40,486 nt of DNA from Microbacterium sp. ACRRU (GCF_022346945.1 NZ_JAKRNI010000026.1:1-40486); one strand, 5' to 3'. Shown: positions 7,983 to 18,123, numbered from the stretch's first letter. Numbers and translations: made by a program. Notes: a model not told the origin generated them from the sequence alone.

Positions 7983-9203
7983 TCAGTCTGCCATCTGCCC
8001 CGCGGGGCCGGGCGTCGCGGGGGCGGTGTCACGCCGATCTCGGGAGCCGACGCCCGCGGCCACGTGCCACAGCCACTCGACCGGCCCGCGGGCGAACTTC
8101 CTCAGCCACACGTGCGCGAGCACGGCGACGACGATCGTGATCGCGATGAACGCGCCGACCGTGACCGGCACGCGCCACGCCGCGGCGGAGGTGGCGAGCC
8201 CGAGCCCCCACCCGTAGAACAGAGCTCCGCCCAGCAGGTTCTGCAGGATGTAGGCGCTCAGCGCGACCCGACCGATCTCACTCGCACGTCGAGCGACCCA
8301 CCCGCCGGTTCCCCATTGCAGGCACAGGTGACTGACGAGCCCCAGGATGCCGAGTGCGACCACGGGTGCGACGACGTACCGTTCCACCAGCACGGCGGCA
8401 GAAGAGTCCATCAGTGCGAGGACGAGGTCGATGGGTGCGGCCACCGCCCCCGCGATCATCAACCGTGCCCGCAGCCGGCTCCCCTGCGCGGTGAACACCC
8501 CGGCGCGCCAGAGCGCCGCTCCCGCGAGGAACATGGCCAGAGACAGAACGGCGATCAGCACGGGCTCGGCGCGGAAGATCTCGAGGTTCTGCAGGCGGAA
8601 GACCGCCAGCCCGAGGAAGGACTCGGTCGCGTACGGGCTCGGACCGCTCGGGAGGGCGGACGGCGCGTTCGCGCCGGGCACGGCGACCAGCAGGACGACG
8701 ACCGCCGTCATGACCGTGACGTGGATGACGGCGAAAACCACGATCATCGCTCGCTGCGCGCGGGGACTCGTGAGGAGGAGGACCGACACCACCGCGGCCG
8801 TCACGGCGTAACCCATGAGGACATCGAACTCGGCGATGAGGATGTAGTTGATCACGCCGTCGAGGAAGAGCAGGGCAGCGCGCCACAGATACCGTCCGGG
8901 CCACGGGCGGGCGCGGCGCTGCGCCGCTCGATGCTGGATCACCAAGCCGACACCGAAAGTGAGCGACAGCAGGGCGAGGAACTTCCCCTGCGCGAGCGAC
9001 ATGAGAACGAGCTGCGTCGTCGCAGCGGCCGGCGATTCTCCCGGCAGCACCGGATCGGTGAGCATCCCGAGGAGCCCCCACGGGTGCGAGAACACCCAGA
9101 TGTTGGTGGCGAGGGTCCCGATGATCGCCACGCCCCGCACGACATCGAGCGTCGCGAGCCGCGTTGAAGCGGCATCTGCGGGCAATACATTCGTATTGGT
9201 CAT
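7983..9203 (-). CDS. DUF418 domain-containing membrane protein
   Basis: A multi-pass membrane protein of 406 residues with about ten hydrophobic segments. The N-terminal LDVVRGVAIIGTLATNIW stretch and the final third (VGRVALSAYILQNLLGGALFYG) are typical of the YeiB/DUF418 family, whose function is not established. The true start is the ATG at 9203. The frame extends upstream only through the tetR gene on the opposite strand. A TACGGT element lies 6 bases upstream. An inverted repeat in codons 2-6 is a candidate site for the divergently encoded TetR protein, so this gene is probably the repressor's target. A DoxX-like gene follows after 4 bases. Confidence 0.9.
   Translation of the reverse strand: MTNTNVLPADAASTRLATLDVVRGVAIIGTLATNIWVFSHPWGLLGMLTDPVLPGESPAAATTQLVLMSLAQGKFLALLSLTFGVGLVIQHRAAQRRARPWPGRYLWRAALLFLDGVINYILIAEFDVLMGYAVTAAVVSVLLLTSPRAQRAMIVVFAVIHVTVMTAVVVLLVAVPGANAPSALPSGPSPYATESFLGLAVFRLQNLEIFRAEPVLIAVLSLAMFLAGAALWRAGVFTAQGSRLRARLMIAGAVAAPIDLVLALMDSSAAVLVERYVVAPVVALGILGLVSHLCLQWGTGGWVARRASEIGRVALSAYILQNLLGGALFYGWGLGLATSAAAWRVPVTVGAFIAITIVVAVLAHVWLRKFARGPVEWLWHVAAGVGSRDRRDTAPATPGPAGQMAD
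9183..9198. promoter_or_regulatory. Candidate TetR operator
   Basis: A perfect inverted repeat, CAATAC-N4-GTATTG, in an AT-rich patch unusual for this DNA. It lies at about +6 to +21 of the leaderless DUF418 transcript and at about -28 to -43 of the leaderless tetR transcript. One bound dimer could block both. The site is predicted, not proven. Confidence 0.55.
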
Positions 9204-9209
9204 GCGAAG

Positions 9210-9219
9210 ACCGTAGCCT
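9210..9219. promoter_or_regulatory. Overlapping divergent -10 elements for DUF418 and tetR
   Basis: On the minus strand TACGGT (9210-9215) ends 6 bases before the DUF418 ATG at 9203. On the plus strand TAGCCT (9214-9219) ends 6 bases before the tetR GTG at 9226. The two hexamers share two bases, so the promoters cannot both be occupied at once. Confidence 0.55.
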
Positions 9220-9225
9220 AAGGCC

Positions 9226-9837
9226 GTGACCTCCCGCTCATCCGCAGCACCGGCCGGCCCGCACGGCGGGCGCGAGGCCATCGCCGAAGCCGTGCTCGAG
9301 GTGCTGGTGAACGGGGGCGCGGACGCACTGACGGTGCGCAAGATCGCCACCGCCGCCGGAGTGTCCGTCGGCGCCGTTCAGCACCACTTCCCGACGCGTG
9401 CGAGCCTCATCACCGCCGCCATGCACACCGTGACGATGCACTTCCGCACGCGGCTCCGCGCCGCGCTGACCGGCGCGGCGACGGCCGAGGAGCGTGTGCG
9501 GGTCTTCTGCGACGAGCTCGCCGCCCTCGGCGACGAAGGACGCCGGGACGCGGTGGTGTGGGCGGCGTTCGCCTCCCGCGCGGCGACAGACCCCGAAGTG
9601 AGACTCCTGCACCAGCGCGAATGGGCTCGAACCGAGGAAGGCCTGCGGACGCTTCTCACGGAGGCGTATCCCCGCGCGGACATCTCCGCCGACGACGCCG
9701 CGCTCGTGCTCGCTGCGCTCGACGGGATCGCCGTCGCCCGGGGAGCCGAGGGCGACGCGCGGATGACCGCCGAGCGCGGCAGGAGACTCGTCCGCGCCGT
9801 TCTGGCTCCGCTCGCTGCGCGTGGGGGCAAACTCTGA
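9226..9837 (+). CDS. TetR/AcrR family transcriptional regulator
   Basis: A 203-residue DNA-binding repressor. The helix-turn-helix is near residues 30-55 (LTVRKIATAAGVSVGAVQHHFPTR), the classical TetR recognition helix. The remaining helical C-terminal domain (about 60-200) would bind a small ligand and dimerise. The GTG start is 23 bases from the start of the divergent DUF418 gene and shows a leaderless promoter. The inverted repeat at 9183-9198 between the two starts is its likely operator. The inference is that it represses itself and the DUF418/DoxX-like pair. The inducer is unknown. Confidence 0.92.
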   Translation: MTSRSSAAPAGPHGGREAIAEAVLEVLVNGGADALTVRKIATAAGVSVGAVQHHFPTRASLITAAMHTVTMHFRTRLRAALTGAATAEERVRVFCDELAALGDEGRRDAVVWAAFASRAATDPEVRLLHQREWARTEEGLRTLLTEAYPRADISADDAALVLAALDGIAVARGAEGDARMTAERGRRLVRAVLAPLAARGGKL

Positions 9838-9911
9838 ACCGACGGTCGGAGCCCGTCGGCACCCGTTCGTGAACCGCCCGACCCGCGCCCACGCCCCTCG
9901 CTAGAGCGACG

Positions 9912-10688
9912 TCACAGCGGGGTCGGGCCCGTCCGTCGCACGAAATCGAGGTACGCCGAGACGCTGTCGTCCGGGACGATGGCCCGCAGGACGACCTCGT
10001 CGACGGCAGCCGTGTACGCCTCAAGCGCACCTCCGAGCTCGGTGACGTCGCGGATCGTCGTGTCGGCGGCATCCACCCCCATCCGGGCGAAGTTGGCCGC
10101 GTAATTCGGGAACGACGCGTACCGCGCGGTCTCGGCGTCGAGCCGCTCACGCGCCGCATCGACGATCGCCGTGCGCACGTAGACCGCGACGTGGCTCGTC
10201 GCGCTGCGCGCCCGCGCCTCCTCAGCCTGCACGGACGCCTCGGCCGGCGGCACCCAGTTCAGCAGCACGCCCTCGGCACGCTCGGCTCCGAGCCGGCGCA
10301 TTCTCGGCCCGAGCGCCCCGACGAGGACACGCGGAAGGCCCGCGTCGTGCAGCACCGCGATCGCCTCACCCACGCGCGCGAGCGCCCCCTCTTTCGCGAC
10401 GCCGGAACCGATCCCGATGGTCAGCCGGTCGAGCGGGAGAGCGAGGGATGCCACCTCGGCGGCGATCCGAGAAGGGGGACGGCGGTCGACGGGAACGACA
10501 CCGGTCGCCAGCCGCAGCGTCGTGGTCACGCGCGCCGCGGCCGCGAGCGCGGCGAGGGCATCGCCGTCGGGGGTGTCGTTGATCCAGAGCGTGTGGAAGC
10601 CCGCCGCTTCGACGGAGGGGGCGATCCGGGCAACGGCGTCAGGACCGAGCGAACCGGCGAAACCGATGGAGACGACTCCGCGGCTCAC
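9912..10688 (-). CDS. LLM class flavin-dependent oxidoreductase (second of pair)
   Basis: A luciferase-like monooxygenase fold protein of 258 residues, somewhat shorter than the usual 280-350. It begins VSRGVVSIGFAG, and the core TIM-barrel segments include FHTLWINDTPD, LRLATGVVPVDRR, RLTIGIGSG and RVLVGALGPRM. Related proteins use F420 or FMN to oxidise small organic molecules. The start is the GTG at 10688, whose first bases overlap the stop of the upstream gene (GTGA overlap), so the two are translationally coupled. The same open frame runs far upstream in an Arg/Pro-rich shadow that was discarded. The pair probably acts in one pathway or forms a hetero-oligomer; the substrate is unknown. 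Confidence 0.88.
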   Translation of the reverse strand: MSRGVVSIGFAGSLGPDAVARIAPSVEAAGFHTLWINDTPDGDALAALAAAARVTTTLRLATGVVPVDRRPPSRIAAEVASLALPLDRLTIGIGSGVAKEGALARVGEAIAVLHDAGLPRVLVGALGPRMRRLGAERAEGVLLNWVPPAEASVQAEEARARSATSHVAVYVRTAIVDAARERLDAETARYASFPNYAANFARMGVDAADTTIRDVTELGGALEAYTAAVDEVVLRAIVPDDSVSAYLDFVRRTGPTPL

Positions 10689-11566
10689 GACACCCCTCCG
10701 GCAGCGGGCAGGGCGACGGCGACTTGGCCCACCGCCGCGAAGAACACGGAGAGATCGACGTCGTCGGTGGGTAGGAGCACCACGTCGTCGACGCCGGCCG
10801 CCTGGAAGCGCGCGACACCCTCGGCGACCTCTCCCACGGAGCCCGCGAGTGCGCGATCGGCCGCATCCGGGTAGTCGCTCAGCGCGGCGGCAACCCGGTC
10901 GGAGGCGCTCGGACCGAACGCGGTGAGGACGTAGGCCACGACATCGGGGCGGCCCTCGCGTGCGGCTTCGGCCCAGCCCGCGCGCACGGTGTCGACGGCG
11001 ACGCGGATCTCGTTGACGGTGTGTCGGCTGTCGAGAATGACGCCGTCGGCGACCTCGCCCGCGAGCTGCAGCGTGCGGGGTCCTTCGGCGGCTGCGTACA
11101 CTCGCGGCGCGGTCGCCGGGGGCCAGTCGAGCGACACGTCGCGCAGCCGCACATACCGCCCCTCGGTGGTCACGGCCTCGCCCGCCAGAAGCGCGCGCAA
11201 CGCGGGCACCTGCTCGCGCATCAGGGTGAGCGGCGAAGCCGCCTTCGCCCCCACCTGCCGCATCCAGTCCTGCACGCCGTGCCCGAAGCCGGGGAGCAGC
11301 CGCCCCGGGAACATCCGCTCGATCGTGGCGACCTCCATCGCCGACGCAGCCACGTTGCGCAGCGGGAAGGGCGAGATGCCGACGCCGACGCGCAAGTGGT
11401 CGGTCGCCGCGAGAGCACCCGCCGCCGCCGCCCACGCGGACGACCGGAAGCAGTCCTCCCACAGCCACAGCTCGGGCACCCCCTCGCCCTCTGCAACCCG
11501 CGCGGCCTCGCGCAATTCCTCGGGCGGGTGCGGGTAGGGGCTGAAGATCGTGCCGATACGACTCAT
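10685..11566 (-). CDS. LLM class flavin-dependent oxidoreductase (first of pair)
   Basis: A luciferase-like flavin oxidoreductase of 293 residues. Visible landmarks are the start MSRIGTIFSPYPHPPEEL, VPELWLWEDCF, LRVGVGISPFPLRN, MFPGRLLPGFGHGVQDWMRQVG and YAAAEGPRTLQLAGEVADGVIL. These match the barrel strands and the flavin/F420-contacting loops of the family. The ATG at 11566 has a CAGAGT element 6 bases upstream (leaderless pattern). It overlaps the second family member by 4 bases. The two proteins are clearly divergent paralogues rather than fragments of one gene. Cofactor and substrate cannot be decided by eye; an F420-dependent role is common for this group in actinobacteria. Confidence 0.9.
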   Translation of the reverse strand: MSRIGTIFSPYPHPPEELREAARVAEGEGVPELWLWEDCFRSSAWAAAAGALAATDHLRVGVGISPFPLRNVAASAMEVATIERMFPGRLLPGFGHGVQDWMRQVGAKAASPLTLMREQVPALRALLAGEAVTTEGRYVRLRDVSLDWPPATAPRVYAAAEGPRTLQLAGEVADGVILDSRHTVNEIRVAVDTVRAGWAEAAREGRPDVVAYVLTAFGPSASDRVAAALSDYPDAADRALAGSVGEVAEGVARFQAAGVDDVVLLPTDDVDLSVFFAAVGQVAVALPAAGGVS

Positions 11567-11572
11567 GCCCCT

Positions 11573-11578
11573 ACTCTG
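11573..11578 (-). promoter_or_regulatory. -10-like element of the LLM oxidoreductase pair
   Basis: CAGAGT on the minus strand lies 6 bases before the ATG at 11566, in the leaderless arrangement seen at many genes here. Confidence 0.45.
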
Positions 11579-11621
11579 CCGTGCCCCACCGACATCGCGG
11601 CAAGACAGACACGGCATCCAT

Positions 11622-11692
11622 CACAACTCCTGCAGACCCGGCGCCCGACCCGTCGAACGGCTTCAGATGTAGCGGCCCTCGCAGGAGTTGTG
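11622..11692. repeat. Spaced 12-bp inverted repeat
   Basis: CACAACTCCTGC at 11622-11633 is perfectly inverted at 11681-11692, with 47 bases between. The element lies between the LLM gene promoter and the clpC terminator. It could form a hairpin, mark the ends of a small intergenic repeat, or be a paired protein-binding site. No gene is visible in this gap. Confidence 0.6.
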
Positions 11693-11717
11693 CGCGGCCG
11701 AGGGCACGCCCCACATG

Positions 11718-11752
11718 ACAAAGGCCCCCGGAACCCGAAGGTTCCGAGGGCC
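11718..11752 (-). terminator. Rho-independent terminator of the clpC-type gene
   Basis: Read on the minus strand, a 13-bp G/C-rich stem (one G-T wobble) closes on a TTCG tetraloop and is followed by TTTGTC. It starts just after the stop at 11762, so it ends the long ATPase transcript. Confidence 0.85.
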
Positions 11753-11761
11753 TCACGAGCG

Positions 11762-14290
<2,529 letters not shown>

Positions 14291-14307
14291 TTCCGTCTCC
14301 TGTGATA

Positions 14308-14356
14308 CGTGAGTGGAGTCGACTCAAGTTTGCGACTTGAGTGGCTGCGTATCAAG
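14308..14356. promoter_or_regulatory. Tandem HAIR (HspR) operators
   Basis: The HspR-binding consensus is CTTGAGT-N7-ACTCAAG. Site 1 (14308-14328) is CGTGAGT-N7-ACTCAAG, 13 of 14 positions. Site 2 (14336-14356) is CTTGAGT-N7-TATCAAG, 12 of 14. Their centres are 28 bp apart. Both cover the putative promoter of the clpC-type gene, so HspR should repress it until heat or proteotoxic stress. Confidence 0.85.
14327..14355 (-). promoter_or_regulatory. Putative promoter of the clpC-type gene
   Basis: On the minus strand, TTGATA (14350-14355) and CAAACT (14327-14332) are separated by 17 bases, a good vegetative-type spacing. Transcription would begin near 14320. Site 2 of the HAIR pair covers the -35, and site 1 covers the -10 and start point. 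Confidence 0.5.
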
Positions 14357-14390
14357 TTCAACGGTGAGGCTCCGAGGATATTCCCGGCGA

Positions 14391-15230
14391 TCAGGTCCCA
14401 GCGCGAAGACGCGGATCCGGCTCGTCCCACAGCTCCACGGTCTGCAGCACCCAGAACACCGCGAACAGCCCGAGCGCCACCGCCTCACCGAGGAACACCC
14501 ACGGCACCGGGACGGTCGTATCCGCTCCCAGCGCGGCGGCGACCAGCGTCGCCCCGAGCCCAGCCAGGGCGAACAGGATGCCGACGGCCACCGCGGCGTA
14601 GGCGGGGCGGAATCGCTGCGGCGCGCGCTGCGGTCGCCACGCGGCGAGCGCCGCGACGGCCCCGATGAGCAGGAAGAACGCCACCGCCGCCGCGTTGTGC
14701 GCGAGAGCGAGGAAGGCATCGGGAGCGACGAGAGCCCACAGGAGGAAGCCCGTCGCGACCACCCCGACGGAGCCGGCGGTCAGAAGGACTCCGCGCGACA
14801 CAGTGCCCTGCACCCGCGCGAGCACGAGCGCCGCGAGCACACCGACGTACACGACGGATGCCACCGCGATCCCGTTGTTCACCACCGTCGGGACCACCGC
14901 GGACGGCACGCACCGCCCGGCCGGACCGCAGACCTCGCTCTCGACGGTGGTGGGCACCACCGCCACCGCGAGCGCCAGCACCGCAGCGACATCGAGCAGC
15001 CCTTGCTCGATGCTGCGGCCGGACAGGGCGAGGAACGCGGCTGCGACCACGAACAGCGCCGAGACGAACATCGGCCCTGCCGGCGTGTAGTACGCCGCGC
15101 TCAGTGACGCCGGCACTCCCCCGGTGACCGACTGCACGGCCACCGCGACGATGAGGAGCAGGGTCGCGGCGAGGATCGTCACCCGCACGTACCGGTAGGT
15201 GCGCTGCGTAGACGTGGTGCGGATGCGCAT
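14391..15230 (-). CDS. Uncharacterised eight-helix membrane protein
   Basis: A 279-residue protein with about eight transmembrane helices (near residues 14-35, 50-70, 78-98, 117-140, 148-170, 178-200, 212-235 and 245-270). A short loop around residues 100-110 contains two cysteines (VCGPAGRC), which could form a disulfide if it faces outward. I do not recognise a family. Start choice: the frame begins with a GTG at 15236, but the ATG at 15230 has CAAGAT ending 6 bases upstream and was preferred. It is divergent from the EI24 gene, with only 59 bases between starts. Its 3' end lies next to the HspR operators of the clpC-type gene, but it reads towards them and is not controlled by them. Confidence 0.75.
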   Translation of the reverse strand: MRIRTTSTQRTYRYVRVTILAATLLLIVAVAVQSVTGGVPASLSAAYYTPAGPMFVSALFVVAAAFLALSGRSIEQGLLDVAAVLALAVAVVPTTVESEVCGPAGRCVPSAVVPTVVNNGIAVASVVYVGVLAALVLARVQGTVSRGVLLTAGSVGVVATGFLLWALVAPDAFLALAHNAAAVAFFLLIGAVAALAAWRPQRAPQRFRPAYAAVAVGILFALAGLGATLVAAALGADTTVPVPWVFLGEAVALGLFAVFWVLQTVELWDEPDPRLRAGT

Positions 15231-15236
15231 GCGCAC

Positions 15237-15242
15237 ATCTTG
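15237..15242 (-). promoter_or_regulatory. -10-like element of the eight-helix membrane protein gene
   Basis: CAAGAT on the minus strand, 6 bases before the ATG at 15230. It is a weak match, useful mainly because it selects between two in-frame starts. Confidence 0.35.
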
Positions 15243-15277
15243 TCAGCGACCCCCGACGCGGCTGGGCGGCGCTCTGC

Positions 15278-15283
15278 GAGAAT
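15278..15283 (+). promoter_or_regulatory. -10-like element of the EI24 gene
   Basis: GAGAAT lies 6 bases before the ATG at 15290. There is no ribosome site, so a leaderless transcript is likely. Confidence 0.5.
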
Positions 15284-15289
15284 TCCCGA

Positions 15290-16054
15290 ATGCACGAGTT
15301 TCTCCAGGGCGCCCGCATGCTGCTCCGCGGCCTCGGGCAGTGGCGTCGCTCCCCGGGCGCGATGGCCCTCGGCCTCATCCCCGGCTTCGTCGTGGGTCTG
15401 GTCTTCACGGCGGCACTCGTCGGGTGGGCGGTGTTGCTGACGAACGTGGTCGACGACTGGACTCCCTTCGCCGACGATTGGACGCCCCTCTGGGCCACCG
15501 TCGTACGCACGGCGATCGGCGTGGCCTCGTTCGGCGCGGTGGCCTTCCTGGCGATCGTGTCGTTCACCGCGGTCACCCTCACCGTCGGGGAACCGTTCTA
15601 CGACCGCATCTGGCGGGCGACCGAGCGCACCGCGACCGGTCGGGTCCCCGACGCCGATTACGGCTTCTGGCGCGCGGCAGGAGACGCCGTCCGCCTCATC
15701 GCCCGCGGAGCAATGGCGGCGGTCGCGGCGTGGCTCGTGGGGCTGATCCCCTTCGTCGGCGGCATCCTGGGCTTCCTCGTGGGGCTCGTCCTCACGGGAT
15801 GGCTGCTGGCCGACGAGCTCACCTCGCGCTCCCTCTCCGCCCGCGGGCTGGATCGTCGCGCGAGGCGCGCGGTCCTGCGCGGCAATCGCGCCCGAGCGCT
15901 GGGGTTCGGGGTCGCGACGCAGCTGTGCTTCCTCGTGCCGCTCGGGGCCGTGGCCGTGATGCCCGCCGCCGTGGCCGGGAGCACCCTGTGGACGCACGCC
16001 GCCCTGCGCGAGACGGCTCGGGCCGAGGACCGGCCCACCGATGCGGCACGATAA
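15290..16054 (+). CDS. EI24 domain-containing (CysZ-like) membrane protein
   Basis: A 254-residue membrane protein of the EI24/CysZ-like family. It starts MHEFLQGARMLLRGLGQW. Hydrophobic segments at about 25-55 and 70-105 are followed by the family's VGEPFYDRIW motif (about 104-113). Further helices lie at about 135-180 and 200-230. CysZ relatives move sulfate, but the actinobacterial members are uncharacterised and no sulfur-assimilation gene is nearby, so transport of sulfate should not be assumed. A tiny membrane-protein gene follows 24 bases downstream in the same direction and is probably on the same transcript. Confidence 0.85.
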   Translation: MHEFLQGARMLLRGLGQWRRSPGAMALGLIPGFVVGLVFTAALVGWAVLLTNVVDDWTPFADDWTPLWATVVRTAIGVASFGAVAFLAIVSFTAVTLTVGEPFYDRIWRATERTATGRVPDADYGFWRAAGDAVRLIARGAMAAVAAWLVGLIPFVGGILGFLVGLVLTGWLLADELTSRSLSARGLDRRARRAVLRGNRARALGFGVATQLCFLVPLGAVAVMPAAVAGSTLWTHAALRETARAEDRPTDAAR

Positions 16055-16078
16055 CCTGAAGCGACCGAAGGGATCCCC

Positions 16079-16228
16079 ATGTTCATCGTCTCGCTCATCC
16101 TGTTCGTCGGCGGCATGCTGCTGACCGGCCTGTCGTTCTCGCTCGCCGCGCCCGCGCTGTTCTTCGCCCTCGGCATCCTGCTGGTCGCGGCTTCGCTCGC
16201 GCTGCCCTTCCACTTCGGTACACGCTGA
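16079..16228 (+). CDS. Small two-helix membrane protein (49 aa)
   Basis: A 49-codon gene preceded by AAGGGA at a suitable distance from its ATG. The product starts MFIVSLILFVGG and is almost entirely hydrophobic, with two probable transmembrane helices (about 2-24 and 25-44) and a short charged tail ending in TR. It uses the same GC-rich codons as its neighbours. It lies 24 bases after the EI24 gene and 42 before the methyltransferase. Proteins this small are often left out of annotations. Function unknown; it might be a subunit or regulator of the EI24 protein. Confidence 0.7.
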   Translation: MFIVSLILFVGGMLLTGLSFSLAAPALFFALGILLVAASLALPFHFGTR

Positions 16229-16270
16229 TCCCCCTCACCGACGGCCCCGACCCCTGGGGAGCGTGATGGC

Positions 16271-17371
16271 GTGAACATCGCCCTCGACGATCTGAGCCGG
16301 TGGCCCGACATCGAGGGCCCGGACCTCGTCGCGGTGGATGCCGCAGACCGGTTGCTCCTAGACGAATCCGCCGGCGCCCGCGCCGCGCTCGCGGACGGCT
16401 CCCTCGTGGTCATCGACGACGCCTATGGCGCACTCACCCTCGGCTCGGCCGCGGCCGGCATGCGCGGCATCCGCGTCCACCAGGACGCCCTGTCCGGCGA
16501 ACGCGCGCTCACCGCGAATGCCCTGCGGGCCGGCCTCGACACCACGTTCACGTCGCACGAACGGGATGCCGACCTCGTGCGCGACGCGCGCGTGATCCTG
16601 CTGCGTCTCCCCCGCGCCCTGCGCGCCCTCGACGACATCGCCGGACTCATCGCCGCGTACGCCCACCCCGACGTCGTGGTCTACGCCGGTGGACGGATCA
16701 AGCACATGACCCCCGCGATGAACGACGTCCTCCGCGGACGCTTCGCGCGCGTCGACGTCACCCACGCCCGCCAGAAGTCGCGTGTGCTCATCGCCCGCGG
16801 TCCCCACGACGGCGCCGACCCGCGACCCGAGGCGGCGACCGTCGACGGCCTGGAGGTACGCGCGTTCGGCGGAGTGTTCGCGGGTGCGTCGATCGACATC
16901 GGCACGCGGCTGCTCCTCGCCCACCTCCCCGAGCCCGCGGACGGCGCGATCGACTTCGCGTGCGGCACCGGGGTCGTGGCGGCGGCGTGGGCGACGCGGC
17001 ATCCGTCCGTCCGTGTGGTCGCGACGGATCGGTCCGCGGTCGCGGTGGCGTCCGCCCGCGCGACGGTCGAGGCCAACGGGGTGGCCGATCGGGTCGAGGT
17101 CTTCCGCGACGATCTGCTGGGCTCACGCCCGGATGCCAGCGCCTCCCTGATCGCTCTGAACCCGCCGTTCCACACGGCGGGCGCGATCACCGAGGGCATC
17201 GCGCCGCGCATGTTCGCCGACGCCGCGCGGGTGCTGCGGCCCGGGGGCGAGCTGTGGACGGTGTGGAACTCGGCGCTGCAGTACCGACCCGCGCTCGAGC
17301 GCCTGGTGGGCCCGACGCGTCAGGTCGCGCGCGACCGCAAGTTCACCGTCACCGCGTCGACCCGGCGCTGA
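16271..17371 (+). CDS. RsmC/RlmG-like class I methyltransferase
   Basis: A 366-residue SAM-dependent methyltransferase. The N-terminal half (about 1-185) is a degenerate methyltransferase-like domain, as in RsmC and RlmG. The C-terminal half is catalytic: motif I DFACGTGVVAA near 226-236, an acidic ATDRSAVAVASA segment near 247-258, and NPPFH near 293-297, the signature of enzymes that methylate the exocyclic amino group of guanine. The likely product is m2G in 16S or 23S rRNA; which base cannot be told from sequence. The GTG start follows GGGGAG. It converges on the DUF3817 gene with a 3-base gap. Confidence 0.88.
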   Translation: MNIALDDLSRWPDIEGPDLVAVDAADRLLLDESAGARAALADGSLVVIDDAYGALTLGSAAAGMRGIRVHQDALSGERALTANALRAGLDTTFTSHERDADLVRDARVILLRLPRALRALDDIAGLIAAYAHPDVVVYAGGRIKHMTPAMNDVLRGRFARVDVTHARQKSRVLIARGPHDGADPRPEAATVDGLEVRAFGGVFAGASIDIGTRLLLAHLPEPADGAIDFACGTGVVAAAWATRHPSVRVVATDRSAVAVASARATVEANGVADRVEVFRDDLLGSRPDASASLIALNPPFHTAGAITEGIAPRMFADAARVLRPGGELWTVWNSALQYRPALERLVGPTRQVARDRKFTVTASTRR

Positions 17372-17374
17372 GCC

Positions 17375-17839
17375 TCAGTCCTTGCCGCCCGGCGGCCCGA
17401 CGACGAGCAGCACCACGAAGATGAGCGCGACGGCGAGCACGATCAGGATGCCGAGCACCCACGGCCGACGCAGGAAGAACCGCAGCAGCCGGTCGAGGGG
17501 CCGCGCGTCGCGCGGGTCGTCGCCCGCTTCGAGTCGCCACGCGCCGCGCAGCCGGCCGGTGCGATGCAGCCACAGCTCCGTCGGGACGGTCGCGTACGGG
17601 ATGATCGCGCTGACAATGGCGACCGCGGCCGGCCCGAAGCCCCAGCGCTGATTTAACGCCACGAGCACCGCGGTCGCCCCGTAGGCGAGGAAGACGAAGC
17701 CGTGGATGCCGCCGCCGATCGTCACGGCGATGGACAGGTCGGCCGTGGCCCGGAGGATGAGACCCGCGATGAGGAGGGTCCACGAGATCGCCTCGGCGAT
17801 CGCGAGCGTACGGAACAGGGTCAGGGGCGTGCGGAACAC
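17375..17839 (-). CDS. DUF3817 family membrane protein
   Basis: A 154-residue membrane protein. Three or four helices lie at about residues 9-28, 38-58 and 65-85, and a final one at 122-146 follows a basic segment. The LAIAEAISWTLLI and GGGIHGFVFLAYG motifs are those of the DUF3817 family, common in actinobacteria and of unknown function. The GTG at 17839 was chosen because GGAGGAGAG lies immediately upstream. The open frame continues 30 codons further but has an atypical Arg-rich composition. It is convergent with the methyltransferase. Confidence 0.85.
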   Translation of the reverse strand: MFRTPLTLFRTLAIAEAISWTLLIAGLILRATADLSIAVTIGGGIHGFVFLAYGATAVLVALNQRWGFGPAAVAIVSAIIPYATVPTELWLHRTGRLRGAWRLEAGDDPRDARPLDRLLRFFLRRPWVLGILIVLAVALIFVVLLVVGPPGGKD

Positions 17840-17929
17840 GTCTCTCCTCCTCGGTGCAGGGCTTCCCACCCTACGGAAGCGGCCTCGTCGTTGCGCGCTG
17901 CGTCCTTCGACATCGAGGGAGCCCTTCAC

Positions 17930-18049
17930 TCACTCGACCGGATCGTCCTCGCGGTCGAGCGTCGGGTCGGAGAGCTCTCCCTCCGCTGCGGTGGACGTGT
18001 CCGGCTCGGGGCCGGGGTCGATGGGCGGCTTCTCGCGGTCGGCATCCAT
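17930..18049 (-). CDS. Small acidic hypothetical protein (39 aa)
   Basis: A 39-codon gene starting at an ATG preceded by GGAGTGGAG. The product (MDADREKPPIDPGPEPD...) is very acidic, Pro-rich and probably disordered. The gene ends 90 bases before the DUF3817 start and may be transcribed with it. No homologue is recognised. The strong ribosome site and GC-rich third positions support a real gene, but its small size leaves doubt. Confidence 0.5.
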   Translation of the reverse strand: MDADREKPPIDPGPEPDTSTAAEGELSDPTLDREDDPVE

Positions 18050-18123
18050 GACTCCACTCCATCACACGGGCCACCGCTGACGCCTCCGTCCCCCGGCACG
18101 GCGGCGCGCGTCGACCCCCGGCG

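Noticed and set aside
7978..8032. Upstream start at 8032 for the DoxX-like protein
   Set aside because: It would overlap the DUF418 gene by 50 bases and add a Pro/Arg-rich stretch before the first membrane helix. The ATG at 7978 has a -10-like element at the common spacing.
14315..14325. GAGTCGACTC palindrome as a separate operator
   Set aside because: It is created by juxtaposed parts of the first HAIR site, which explains it better.
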